DNA of 64,000 nucleotides from Curtobacterium sp. MR_MD2014 (GTDB taxonomy: Bacteria; Actinomycetota; Actinomycetes; Actinomycetales; Microbacteriaceae). The DNA lies in assembly GCF_000772085.1 (NCBI RefSeq), contig NZ_CP009755.1, positions 2,480,001 through 2,544,000 on the forward strand, read 5' to 3'. A program made the translations under genes and the position numbers. The notes beneath the pieces are model-generated. The model had not been told where the DNA came from, searched no databases, and saw nothing but the letters and a program-made list of their open reading frames with translations. The first letter of the stretch is position 1; each line of letters opens with the position of its first letter. This document shows positions 24,387-32,406 of the stretch, one piece after another.

Positions 24387-25268
24387 ATGACGCGAACCAC
24401 CCCCGAAGCCCCCTTCACCGCGACCACCCGACGCCAGGCGCTCGACTCCCCGAGCCGCCGTGTCCGCCGTGCGCTCCGCAGTCGCTCCGCCCTCGTCGTC
24501 GGGGGCGTTGCCGCCGTCGCCCTCGTCGGCGGACTCGCCACCGTCGGCACACAGCCGGCCATCGGCGAGGCCATCGGCGTCCCCTCCGCGAGCGCCTCGG
24601 CCACCCCCGCGCTGCACGGCGCGGACCTCGACCGCGCCCAGGCCGCCGCGACCATCGCGACCGCCCGCACGGTGCTCGCCGACGCGAACGACAAGACCGA
24701 CACGCGCGCCCTCGAACGCCAGGTCGCAGCCCTGTCGGACTACCGCGGCATGTCCGGCTCCGCGATCACCACCCGCATCGCCTCGACCGTCGACGCCACG
24801 ACGCAGGTCGCCGACGAGAGCGCGTCCCAGGACAAGGCGGACGCCGACGCGGCGGCAGCGGCAGCAGCGCAGGCGAAGGCCGACGCCGAGGCGAAGGCCG
24901 CAGCCGAGCGTGCGGCAGCGGAGGCCGCGGCAGCAGCCGAGCGCCTCGCCGCTGCGAACACCGTCGCCGGCGCCAAGGCCACGGCGTCCTCGATGGCGTC
25001 GTCGCAGTACGGCTGGGGCTCCGCGCAGTTCCAGTGCCTCGACAACCTGTGGACCAAGGAGTCCGGCTGGAACTACCGGGCCGTCAACCCGAACGGTGGC
25101 GCGACGGGCATCCCGCAGGCGCTCCCCGGCTCGAAGATGGCCACGGTCGCGGCCGACTGGCAGACCAACGCCACCACCCAGATCACCTGGGGGCTGCGGT
25201 ACATCAGCGCGGCCTACGGCACGCCCTGTGCCGCGTGGGCCCACTCGCAGGCGAACAACTTCTACTGA
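24387..25268 (+). CDS. APF-type lytic transglycosylase-like secreted or membrane-anchored protein
   Basis: A 293-residue envelope protein. One hydrophobic segment (near residues 32-50, ALVVGGVAAVALVGG) acts as anchor or signal, followed by a helical region with a long Ala-rich coiled coil (KADAEAKAAAERAAAEAAAA). The C-terminal 80 residues contain FQCLDNLWTKESGWNY with the catalytic Glu, then NPNGGATGIPQALPGSKM, which match aggregation-promoting-factor type transglycosylases that cut peptidoglycan. The ATG at 24387 is chosen; an in-frame GTG at 24189 would add a Pro-rich, low-complexity extension. Confidence 0.82.
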   Translation: MTRTTPEAPFTATTRRQALDSPSRRVRRALRSRSALVVGGVAAVALVGGLATVGTQPAIGEAIGVPSASASATPALHGADLDRAQAAATIATARTVLADANDKTDTRALERQVAALSDYRGMSGSAITTRIASTVDATTQVADESASQDKADADAAAAAAAQAKADAEAKAAAERAAAEAAAAAERLAAANTVAGAKATASSMASSQYGWGSAQFQCLDNLWTKESGWNYRAVNPNGGATGIPQALPGSKMATVAADWQTNATTQITWGLRYISAAYGTPCAAWAHSQANNFY

Positions 25269-25298
25269 GCCGCGAGCGGGTGACGGGCGTCACCGGAT

Positions 25299-25346
25299 GA
25301 CGGACGGGAGGCACGGTGCCGGCGGGCGCCGTGCCTCCCGTCCGTC
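25299..25346. terminator. Hairpin of the GACGGACGGGAGGC family
   Basis: The left arm GACGGACGGGAGGCACGGTG pairs with its complement across a short GC loop, with one G-T wobble. It lies 30 bases after the transglycosylase gene and 50 bases before the stop of the convergent Asp23-operon, so it can serve both. Confidence 0.85.
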
Positions 25347-25395
25347 CCGTGGTCCGTCGTCGTCGCCCTGCCGCCGTGCGAGCGAGCCCGTCCGG

Positions 25396-25704
25396 TCAGC
25401 CGACGCGCGCGATGCGCACGTCCACGCGGCCGAGCGCGAGCCCGCGCTCGCTCGCGACGCGGAGCGCGGCGTCGTGCGCCGCACGCGCCGCAGCCCGCGC
25501 GGGAGCCGATCCGTCGGTGCCGATGACGACGCGGAGGACGTCGTCGTCGAGCACCACCCGGGACACCGGCGCACGCGAGGCGAGCCGCCGGGCGGACTCG
25601 ACCGCGCTGCCGAGGGTCGGCCGCGCACGGTACAGGTCGGCGACGCCGGGCGCCGCGAGGACCGCGGCCTCGATCGCCGCGGCCGTCTCGTCGTCGATGC
25701 TCAT
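25396..25704 (-). CDS. Short Asp23-like protein, third gene of the sigma operon
   Basis: A 102-residue protein with no membrane segment. The order of segments (EAAVLAAPGVADLYR, then VVLDDDVLRVVIGTDGSAPA, a helix, and GRVDVRIARVG) resembles a minimal Asp23/Gls24 domain. Its ATG overlaps the stop of the larger Asp23 gene (ATGA), so it is translated with that gene and the sigma factor. Role inferred: part of an envelope-stress module. Confidence 0.65.
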   Translation of the reverse strand: MSIDDETAAAIEAAVLAAPGVADLYRARPTLGSAVESARRLASRAPVSRVVLDDDVLRVVIGTDGSAPARAAARAAHDAALRVASERGLALGRVDVRIARVG

Positions 25705-26369
25705 GCGCGGCCCTCCTCGTCGGTCGCTCCTGGCGCTGCCTGGTCCCCGTCGTGCGCGGGCGGGAGCGGGGGCAGGAGGTCACGGACGTGCACGTCGACC
25801 GCCGCGACACGGAGGTCGGTCTGCTCGGCGAGGATCTCGGCGACGGCCTGGCGGACGTGCTCGGCGGTGGCGTGGATCGGTGCCCCGGACCGGATCGCCA
25901 GCTCGACCAGGACCCGGACGGGTGCATCGAGCAGCGTGACGTCGCCCTGCAGCGCGCAGCGGGCGATCACGACACCGGGGACGACGTCCCCGGCCGTCCG
26001 GACCAGGGACCGGATGGCTCCCTCGGTCATCACGGGACGCTCGGTCGGGACGGACGGGCGCAGCGGGACGTCGCGACCGGCGCGGGCCTCGAGCGAGATG
26101 TTCGCCAGGACACCGCCGATCCACGACTCGTCCGCGGGTGCCTCCTGAGCAGCGGCGGTGTCGAGCGAGCCGAGGGACGACTGTCGGAGCCGGACGAGTG
26201 CGGCGAGCGCGTTCTGGCACGCCGCGGAGTCGTCGATGCTCGGGTCGGCCGGTTGCATCCCGGCGTCCAGGTAGTCCGCGAGCTCGTCGATGGTGTGGCC
26301 GTCGAGGTCCTCGGGTTCGAGCGCGTCGAGCGGTACGTCGTCGGGGCGCGTGCGGTCGGGTCCGGTCAT
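25701..26369 (-). CDS. Asp23/Gls24 family envelope stress protein with N-terminal anti-sigma-like region
   Basis: A 222-residue protein. Roughly residues 120-210 form an Asp23 domain (TEGAIRSLVRTAGDVVPGV, then VRVLVELAIRSGAPIHATAEHVRQAV and RVAAVDVHVRDLLP). The first 90 residues contain HTIDELADYLDAGMQPADPSIDDS, a small helical region with one Cys. The ATG at 26369 overlaps the stop of the sigma gene, which suggests direct functional coupling; it may bind or regulate the sigma factor. The alternative ATG at 26375 would leave only one base after GGAGG. Confidence 0.75.
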   Translation of the reverse strand: MTGPDRTRPDDVPLDALEPEDLDGHTIDELADYLDAGMQPADPSIDDSAACQNALAALVRLRQSSLGSLDTAAAQEAPADESWIGGVLANISLEARAGRDVPLRPSVPTERPVMTEGAIRSLVRTAGDVVPGVVIARCALQGDVTLLDAPVRVLVELAIRSGAPIHATAEHVRQAVAEILAEQTDLRVAAVDVHVRDLLPPLPPAHDGDQAAPGATDEEGRA

Positions 26370-26920
26370 CGCCATGCCTCCATGAGACGGATCATGTTCT
26401 TCCTCGCACGCGAGAGCAGGCCACGCACGGTCGACACCGGCAGGTCGAGCTCCTCGGCGATGTCCTCGTAGCGGTACTCGAGCATCTCCTTCATCACCCA
26501 GCACCGCCGCTGCGCCTCGGGGAGCTCGGCGAGGGCGGTCTCGACCGCCTCCTCGCGGGACCGGGCCTCGGCGACCCGCTCGGGAGCGTCGTCCCGCGGT
26601 GCCGCGACCTCGAGCTCGGTGACGTCGAGGTGCTCGCGCCGCGCCCGGATGCGGTCGATGCACTTGCGACTGAGGATCCGCATGAGCCACGACTTGACCT
26701 TGGCGCCGTCGTCGAGCGCGTCGAGCCGGTTCCACGCGGTGATGAAGGTCTCCTGCACGACGTCGTCGAGCTCGTCGGTCGATCCGAGGGTCCGCCGGGC
26801 GTAGGCCCGGAGCAGGGGTGTGTACCGCCGGATCAGGACCTCGAACGCCCGGACGTCGCCGTCGGACGAGCGGCCCGCGAGGACGGCGTCGTCGAGGTCG
26901 GCGAGGGGCTGGTACGGCAC
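26366..26920 (-). CDS. ECF-type RNA polymerase sigma factor
   Basis: A 184-residue sigma-70 family protein of ECF size. Region 2 includes FEVLIRRYTPLLRAYARRTLG and DVVQETFITAWNRLD; KSWLMRILSRKCIDRIR follows; region 4 is LPEAQRRCWVMKEMLEYRYEDIAEELDLPVSTVRGLLSRAR. It starts with GTG at 26920, with AGAAGGGTGG just upstream. It leads a three-gene operon with two Asp23-type proteins, so an envelope-stress regulon is plausible. I could not find an ECF-type -35 GGAAC motif before it. Confidence 0.87.
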   Translation of the reverse strand: MPYQPLADLDDAVLAGRSSDGDVRAFEVLIRRYTPLLRAYARRTLGSTDELDDVVQETFITAWNRLDALDDGAKVKSWLMRILSRKCIDRIRARREHLDVTELEVAAPRDDAPERVAEARSREEAVETALAELPEAQRRCWVMKEMLEYRYEDIAEELDLPVSTVRGLLSRARKNMIRLMEAWR

Positions 26921-27018
26921 ACCACCCTTCTACCGGTCAGTGGTGGAGGAAGTCTGGGCGGGTGGCCGCGCACGACGGTGGGCTCGGCTCCGTGACCCCG
27001 GTGCGCCAGGATGTGGGC

Positions 27019-27654
27019 ATGAGCCACGTCACCGCCGTCTGCCGCGTCGACCAGCTGCTCCGCGACGCAGGCACGATCGGCATCACCGCCATCGACAAGC
27101 GCCCGGTCGTGGGGCCCGTCCGTGTCCGCCCGCTCGGGCTCCACGCCGACGTGCAGGCGGACCGCAAGCACCACGGCGGCGAGGACCAGGCGGTGTACGC
27201 CTACGCCGACGAGGACGCCGCGTACTTCGCCGAGGCCCTGGAGCGCGACGTCCCACCCGGGCTGTTCGGCGAGAATCTCCGCACGAGCGGGGTCGACGTC
27301 ACGGGTGCCGTCACGGGCGAGCGGTGGCGCATCGGCGAGACGCTCGAACTCGAGGTGACCATCCCACGGGTGCCGTGCGGGACCTTCGCCCGCCGGATGG
27401 GGATCCCCGGCTGGGTGAAGCGGTTCGCCGCGGAGAACCGGCCGGGTGCCTACCTCCGGGTCCTGCACAGCGGACCGGTGGCAGCCGGCGACCCGGTGGT
27501 CGTCACACACCGCCCGGAGCACGGCGTCACGATCGGCGAGATCTCGGCCGGCCCGTCAGCCGAGCGGGCCCGCGCGGTGCTGGACTCCGGCGACCGACTC
27601 GCCCCGACGGTCGTCCGTGACCTCGCGAAGGTCCTCGCGCGCGGCCGGGTCTGA
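27019..27654 (+). CDS. MOSC domain-containing protein
   Basis: A 211-residue MOSC protein, a family that carries sulfur on a cysteine for molybdenum-cofactor chemistry or N-oxide reduction. Landmarks are HADVQADRKHHGGEDQAVYAY, GLFGENLRTSG and the conserved cysteine in PRVPCGTFARRMG. The ATG lies six bases after a CAGGAT box, suggesting leaderless expression. Its last 99 bases are antisense to the 3' end of the convergent YjbR gene. Confidence 0.87.
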   Translation: MSHVTAVCRVDQLLRDAGTIGITAIDKRPVVGPVRVRPLGLHADVQADRKHHGGEDQAVYAYADEDAAYFAEALERDVPPGLFGENLRTSGVDVTGAVTGERWRIGETLELEVTIPRVPCGTFARRMGIPGWVKRFAAENRPGAYLRVLHSGPVAAGDPVVVTHRPEHGVTIGEISAGPSAERARAVLDSGDRLAPTVVRDLAKVLARGRV

Positions 27655-28038
27655 CCCTTCCGCCCGACGGCGCGCTGCCGGGTCGAGGGGGCGCCGGTTC
27701 CGCGGGAGACCGGCGACGACCAGGTCGTACGAGTTCGCCACGAGGTCCTCGACCATGGTCTCGTCGAGACCGTCCCCCGGTGACAGCGTGATCCAGTGAC
27801 GCTTGTCCATGTGCCACCCCGGGCTGATCTCGGCGTGGTCGCGGACGAGTGCCGCCCCGTGCGGCGGCGCGCACTTCAGGTTGACGATGGGCACCCCGCG
27901 CAACGTCGTGGCGAGCACGAACATCCGGCCGACCACCTTGTGGACGACGGACTGCTCGCCGAAGGGCTGCGTCTCCTCGACCGCGGGCAGGGCCAGTGCC
28001 GTCCGGAAGGTCACCTCGTGCAGTGCTGCGCCGTCCAT
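27556..28038 (-). CDS. MmcQ/YjbR family protein with a C-terminal extension
   Basis: A 160-residue protein. The MmcQ/YjbR core is clear: EVTFRTALALPAVEETQPFG, FVLATTLRGVPIVNLKC, PGWHMDKRHWITLSPG and VEDLVANSYDLVVAGLPRN. Family members are about 115-125 residues, so the last 40 residues (PLDPAARRRAEGSD onward) are extra; they are encoded where the gene runs into the MOSC gene on the other strand. The native stop may have been lost. Function of the family is uncertain; a DNA-binding-like fold is reported. Confidence 0.8.
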   Translation of the reverse strand: MDGAALHEVTFRTALALPAVEETQPFGEQSVVHKVVGRMFVLATTLRGVPIVNLKCAPPHGAALVRDHAEISPGWHMDKRHWITLSPGDGLDETMVEDLVANSYDLVVAGLPRNRRPLDPAARRRAEGSDPAAREDLREVTDDRRGESVAGVQHRAGPLG

Positions 28039-28169
28039 CGCACCAGCATGCCGCACACGCCTCGTTCGGGGGGATCAAGGAATGAGTGCTGCTCGGGTAC
28101 GCTCGGTCCGCCGTGCACCCGACGCGGCGGCCGCGCGAGCGGTCACGACCCGTCCCAGGGGAAGAACCC

Positions 28170-28469
28170 GTGCGCATCATCCACAGCCTCGGCGTCGCCG
28201 CCGTCACCACCGCTCTCGCCGCGTCCGTCGTGCTCGGCGGCGCGACCACCGCCTCCGCCGCGCCGAAGACCTACGCGAACTGCACCGCCGTCCACAAGGT
28301 GTACTCCGGTGGCATCGCGAAGAAGTCGGTGACGAAGAACCGGGTGACCTCCGGCGGGAAGACCACCTACCGCGCACTCAAGGGCACCGTCAAGAAGGAC
28401 GACGCGCTCTACGGGGCCAACAAGAAGATGGACCGCGACGGCGACGGGATCGCCTGCGAGAAGAGCTGA
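28170..28469 (+). CDS. Secreted excalibur calcium-binding domain protein
   Basis: A 99-residue exported protein. A signal peptide (hydrophobic stretch then TTASAAP, cleavage near residue 30) is followed by YANCTAVHKVYSGGIAKKSV and the excalibur end KMDRDGDGIACE, a DxDxDG calcium-binding loop with paired cysteines. The GTG at 28170 gives a normal signal peptide and has AGGGGA upstream. An in-frame GTG at 28113 sits behind a TACGCT box (28098-28103) and would add 19 Arg/Pro-rich residues, so both starts are possible. Confidence 0.85.
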   Translation: MRIIHSLGVAAVTTALAASVVLGGATTASAAPKTYANCTAVHKVYSGGIAKKSVTKNRVTSGGKTTYRALKGTVKKDDALYGANKKMDRDGDGIACEKS

Positions 28470-28570
28470 CGTCCGACGGACCGAGCGGCCGGCCAGCCCG
28501 GCGACGGACCGCTCGGTCGACCGGGGCGCTCGATCGCCCGGCGCTCGCGGCCGCCCGCGGCCGCCCGCGG

Positions 28571-29155
28571 TCAGAGCGTCGGGACGCCCTCGTGCCCCGA
28601 CCTCGGCCGGGCCGTACCGGCGACGCCGGTGACGACGGAGCCCGCGGGGACGTCCTTCGTCACGACCGTGTTCGCGCCGACCACGGAGTCCGCGCCGATC
28701 GTGATCGCGCCGATCAGCGACGACCCGGCACCGAGCACCACGCGGTCACCCACGGTCGGGTGCCGCCGCCGCCCCGGACCGTGCTCGCCCCCGCGCCCGC
28801 CGAGCGTGACGCCGTGGAACACCAGCACGTCGTCACCGATGACCGCCGTCTCCCCGATCACGACGCCGAGGCCGTGGTCGATGAAGAAGCGCCGGCCGAT
28901 GCGGGCGCCGGGGTGGATCTCGATGCCCGTGATCGATCGAGCGACCTGCGCGACCACCCGGGCCGCGAACCGGGATCCAGGGAGACCACGCGCGAGCCAC
29001 AACCGGTGCGTGAACCGGTAGGTCCAGATCGCGTGCAGCCCCGAGTAGACCACCGCGTTCTCCAGGTCACCCCGGGCAGCGGGGTCACCGCGGCGTGCCG
29101 CAGCGAGGTCCTCGCGGACCCGCCACAGCACGCCGCGTCGGACGGCACGCGTCAC
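28571..29155 (-). CDS. cysE: Serine O-acetyltransferase
   Basis: A 194-residue left-handed beta-helix acetyltransferase that converts serine and acetyl-CoA to O-acetylserine. RSITGIEIHPGARIGRRFFIDHG, VVIGETAVIGDDVLVFHGVTLGG and GAGSSLIGAITIGADSVVGAN are diagnostic hexapeptide regions; the catalytic His is in IDHGLG. It is the short EpsC/CysE form. The GTG start overlaps the cysK stop (GTGA), so the two steps of cysteine synthesis are coupled. Confidence 0.93.
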   Translation of the reverse strand: MTRAVRRGVLWRVREDLAAARRGDPAARGDLENAVVYSGLHAIWTYRFTHRLWLARGLPGSRFAARVVAQVARSITGIEIHPGARIGRRFFIDHGLGVVIGETAVIGDDVLVFHGVTLGGRGGEHGPGRRRHPTVGDRVVLGAGSSLIGAITIGADSVVGANTVVTKDVPAGSVVTGVAGTARPRSGHEGVPTL

Positions 29156-30090
29156 GCAGTGAGTCCCTCGAACAGCGGCGTGGACAGGTAGCGCTCGCCG
29201 GTGTCGCACACGATCGCGACCACGCGCTTGCCGGCGTTCTCCGGACGGGCGGCGATCTCGACGGCGGCGTGGATGATCGCGCCCGACGAGATGCCGGCCA
29301 GGATGCCCTCCTCGGTCCCGAGCGCGCGGGCGACCCGGAGTGCGTCGTCGAGCTCGACGTCGAACACCTCGTCGATGACCTCACGGTCGAGGACCTCGGG
29401 GACGAAGTTGGCGCCGATCCCCTGGATCTTGTGCGGCCCCGCCTTGCCCTCCGTCAGCAGCGGGGAGTCCTTTGGCTCGACGGCGACGATCTGCACGCCC
29501 GGCACGCGCTCCTTGAGCACCTGACCGACACCCGTGATCGTCCCGCCGGTCCCGACACCGGCGACGAAGACGTCGACGTGGCCCTCGGTGTCGCGGAGGA
29601 TCTCCTCCGCCGTGGTCCTGCGGTGGATCGCGGCGTTCGCGGCCGTCTCGAACTGGTGGGCCAGGATCGCGCCGGGGGTCTCGTCGACGATCTGGCCCGC
29701 GCGCGCCACGGCGCCCTTCATGCCCTCGGAACCCGGGGTCAGGACGATCTCGGCGCCGAAGGCACGGATCAGGGCACGCCGCTCGACGCTCATCGTCTCG
29801 GGCATCGTGATGACGACGCGGTAGCCGCGGGCGGCGCCGACCAGCGCCAGGGCGATGCCGGTGTTGCCGGACGAGCCCTCGACGACGGTGCCGCCGGGGC
29901 GCAGCTCGCCGGACTCCTCGGCCGCGTCGATGATCGCGACACCGAGGCGGTCCTTGACGCTCGAGCCCGGGTTGTAGAACTCGAGCTTCGCGAGGACCTC
30001 GGCGCCGTCGGCCTTCGGCAGGCGGTTGAGCCGGACGAGCGGGGTGTTGCCGAACGCCTGCGAGATGTTGTCGTAGATGGTGCCGGTCAT
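29152..30090 (-). CDS. cysK: Cysteine synthase A (O-acetylserine sulfhydrylase)
   Basis: A 312-residue PLP enzyme that makes cysteine from O-acetylserine and sulfide. The Schiff-base lysine is in NPGSSVKDRLG, the substrate loop is EGSSGNTGIALA, and the phosphate loop is GVGTGGTITG. The ATG follows GGAGG by eight bases. A TAGGAT -10 box on the minus strand (30153-30158) lies about 65 bases upstream. It is transcribed with cysE downstream. Confidence 0.95.
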   Translation of the reverse strand: MTGTIYDNISQAFGNTPLVRLNRLPKADGAEVLAKLEFYNPGSSVKDRLGVAIIDAAEESGELRPGGTVVEGSSGNTGIALALVGAARGYRVVITMPETMSVERRALIRAFGAEIVLTPGSEGMKGAVARAGQIVDETPGAILAHQFETAANAAIHRRTTAEEILRDTEGHVDVFVAGVGTGGTITGVGQVLKERVPGVQIVAVEPKDSPLLTEGKAGPHKIQGIGANFVPEVLDREVIDEVFDVELDDALRVARALGTEEGILAGISSGAIIHAAVEIAARPENAGKRVVAIVCDTGERYLSTPLFEGLTA

Positions 30091-30262
30091 CCGTTGTCGT
30101 CCTCCGGGTCGAGTTCTCACGCCGTCGGTGGCGGCGCTGCGGTCCGCTCGCGATCCTAGCGACGGCGCCCGGTGTTCCCCTGTCGATGACGCCCCTTGAC
30201 ACGGCGGGCGCACACCGCGCCTCCCGGCCACCCCTGCCCCACCGCGCCCGCGCCCGCGCGGC

Positions 30263-31297
30263 TCAGCGCAGCGCGCTCCGCGCGAACCGCTCGTCCGTCG
30301 CCTCGAGGACCCGCAGCACGTTCCCCCCGGCGAGCGCCCGCAGGTCGTCGTCACCCCAGCCGCGTCGGCGCAGCTCCTCCGCGAGCACCGGGTACCGCGA
30401 CACGTCCCGCAGGTCCGACGGCAGCACGGGCGTGCCGTCGTAGTCGCCACCGAGGCCCAGGTGGGCCGCGCCCGCGACCTCACGGGCGTGGTCGACGTGG
30501 TCGGCGACGTCCCCCACCGTGACGAGCGGCGGTTCCCCCTCGGACCCCGCTTCCTCCCAGTCGGCCCACGCGCGGGAGACGAACTTCGGCACGAAGGTGA
30601 TCATCACGACGCCCCCGTTGTCGGCGAGCCGGGCAAGCACGTCGTCGGGCACGTTCCGCGGGTGGTCGTCGACGGCGACGGTGGACGAGTGGCTGAACAC
30701 GACCGGTTGCGTCGCGACGTCGAGGGTGTCGCGCATCGTCGCCGGCGCGGTGTGCGACAGGTCGACGAGCATGCCGATCCGCTCCATCTCGGCGACGACC
30801 TCGCGTCCGCGGTCGGTCAGGCCGCCGTGTGCCCGGGCGCCGGTGGCCGAGTCGGCCCAGGTCGTGTCGTCGTTGTGCGTCAGCGTCATGTAGCGGACGC
30901 CGAGCCGGGCGAAGGACCGGAGCACCGCGAGGTCGTCGCCGATGGAGTGCCCGCCCTCGGCGCCGAGCAGCGACGCGATCCGTCCGGCGTCGACGGCGGT
31001 GCGCAGTTCGGCAGCGGTGCGGACGAAGGTCAGGTCGTCGGGGTACCGCGCGATGATCCGGTGCGCGGTGTCGATCTGCTGCAGGGTGGTGCGCACCGGG
31101 TCCGGGTCGTCCGACGGCACGAACACCGACCAGAACTGGCCCACGACACCGCCGGCCCGGAGCTTCGGCAGGTCGGTGTGCAGCGTGCCCTGTCCGCGGT
31201 CGATGCCCTCGACGCCGGAGTCGTGCGACTCGCGGCGCTCCCACGGGAGGTCGTTGTGTCCGTCGATGACCGGGAAGGCGAGGGTGTCAGACGTCAT
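30263..31297 (-). CDS. Membrane dipeptidase-like peptidase, M19 family
   Basis: A 344-residue zinc dipeptidase of the renal dipeptidase family. Metal and catalytic residues are visible: HxD in VIDGHNDLPW, the bridging Glu in LLGAEGGHSIG, His in LVDLSHTA and VVFSHSS, and Asp in GGDYDGTP. Members cleave dipeptides, often with a C-terminal D-residue. No signal peptide is seen. A TAGCGT box seven bases before the ATG indicates leaderless expression; the divergent GNAT gene begins 45 bases away. Confidence 0.9.
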   Translation of the reverse strand: MTSDTLAFPVIDGHNDLPWERRESHDSGVEGIDRGQGTLHTDLPKLRAGGVVGQFWSVFVPSDDPDPVRTTLQQIDTAHRIIARYPDDLTFVRTAAELRTAVDAGRIASLLGAEGGHSIGDDLAVLRSFARLGVRYMTLTHNDDTTWADSATGARAHGGLTDRGREVVAEMERIGMLVDLSHTAPATMRDTLDVATQPVVFSHSSTVAVDDHPRNVPDDVLARLADNGGVVMITFVPKFVSRAWADWEEAGSEGEPPLVTVGDVADHVDHAREVAGAAHLGLGGDYDGTPVLPSDLRDVSRYPVLAEELRRRGWGDDDLRALAGGNVLRVLEATDERFARSALR

Positions 31298-31342
31298 GTC
31301 GCCGACGCTACCGCGTGGTCGCGCCGTCGCTAGGCTCGCGGT

Positions 31343-31915
31343 GTGCTCCCCGTGACGCTCCGGACCGACCGGCTCGTGCTCTCCGCGCCGGGTCCAGCCG
31401 ATGCGGAGGCCGTCATCGCGTACGCGAACGACCCGGACGTCATCGCGTTCACCCCGGTCCCCGTGCCGTACGGGCACGCCGAGGCCCGTCAGTGGCTCGA
31501 CCTGGTCGAGGTCGGGTGGCGTGACGACACCCGGTACGACTTCGGGATCCGCCGTGCGGAGGACCCCCGGCTGCTCGGTACCGTCGGCGTCTTCGGCTTC
31601 GTGGACGGCGCCGGCGAGATCGGCTGGGCGCTGCACCCCGACGGCCGCGGGCAGGGCCTGATGGCCGAGGCCGCCGATCGTGTGCTGGCGTGGGCGTTCG
31701 CCGCACCGCCGGACGGGCTCGGCCTGGTGCGGGTGCAGTGGCGCGCACTCGGGACGAACGCCGCGTCGTCCGCGACGGCCCGGCGGATCGGCATGCGCTT
31801 CGAGGGTCGGTCCCGATCAGCCGTCGTGCACCGGGGCGCCCGCCACGACCAGCTGCTCGCCGCGGTGCTGCGCGACGACGACCGCACGGTGCCGCAGGTC
31901 TGGCCGGACGCGTGA
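31343..31915 (+). CDS. GNAT family N-acetyltransferase
   Basis: A 190-residue acetyltransferase of the RimJ/RimL type: LRTDRLVLSAPGPADAEAVIAY at the start, the acetyl-CoA loop WALHPDGRGQGLMAEAADRVL, and NAASSATARRIGMRFEG. The substrate is unknown. The GTG at 31343 lies six bases after a TAGGCT -10 box (31331-31336). The stop overlaps the GTG of the next gene. Confidence 0.87.
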   Translation: MLPVTLRTDRLVLSAPGPADAEAVIAYANDPDVIAFTPVPVPYGHAEARQWLDLVEVGWRDDTRYDFGIRRAEDPRLLGTVGVFGFVDGAGEIGWALHPDGRGQGLMAEAADRVLAWAFAAPPDGLGLVRVQWRALGTNAASSATARRIGMRFEGRSRSAVVHRGARHDQLLAAVLRDDDRTVPQVWPDA

Positions 31916-32406
31916 CCGTCGCCTTCCGGGTGGTCACCGAGATCGCCGCTCCGGTGGAGCGCGTCTTCGCGCTGTCGCTCGACATCGGCGCGCACGAACG
32001 CTCGATGGCCGATACCGACGAACGCGCCGTGGCCGGGACGACGTCCGGCACGATCGGGCTCGGCGAGAGCGTCACGTGGCGCGCGCGGCACTTCGGGATC
32101 GTCTGGTCGATGACGAGCAGGGTCACCGCCCTGGAGGCTCCGGGTCGCTTCGTCGACGAGCAGGTGCGTGGTCCGTTCGCCCGGTTCCGGCACGAGCACC
32201 GGTTCGAGCCGTCGGCCGACGGGACGCGGATGGTCGACGAGGTCGTCTTCCGGGCGCCCCTCGGCCCGCTCGGCTGGCTGGCCGAGCGGGTAGCGCTCGC
32301 CCGCTACCTGCCGCGGTTGATCGCCGCGCGCAACGCATCGCTGCGCGACGAGCTCGAGCGGGACGGGGACGGTCAGCGGGGGGCGAGCTCCCCGAGTGCG
32401 TCGTAG
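31912..32406 (+). CDS. SRPBCC family protein
   Basis: A 164-residue START/Bet v1-like protein: FRVVTEIAAPVERVFALSLDIGAHERS at the N-terminus and the strand RFRHEHRFEPSADGTRMVDEV are typical. Ligand unknown. The GTG overlaps the GNAT stop. Its final 34 bases overlap the end of the convergent RpiR gene, so its low-complexity tail (GDGQRGASSPSAS) may be non-essential. Confidence 0.8.
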   Translation: MTVAFRVVTEIAAPVERVFALSLDIGAHERSMADTDERAVAGTTSGTIGLGESVTWRARHFGIVWSMTSRVTALEAPGRFVDEQVRGPFARFRHEHRFEPSADGTRMVDEVVFRAPLGPLGWLAERVALARYLPRLIAARNASLRDELERDGDGQRGASSPSAS

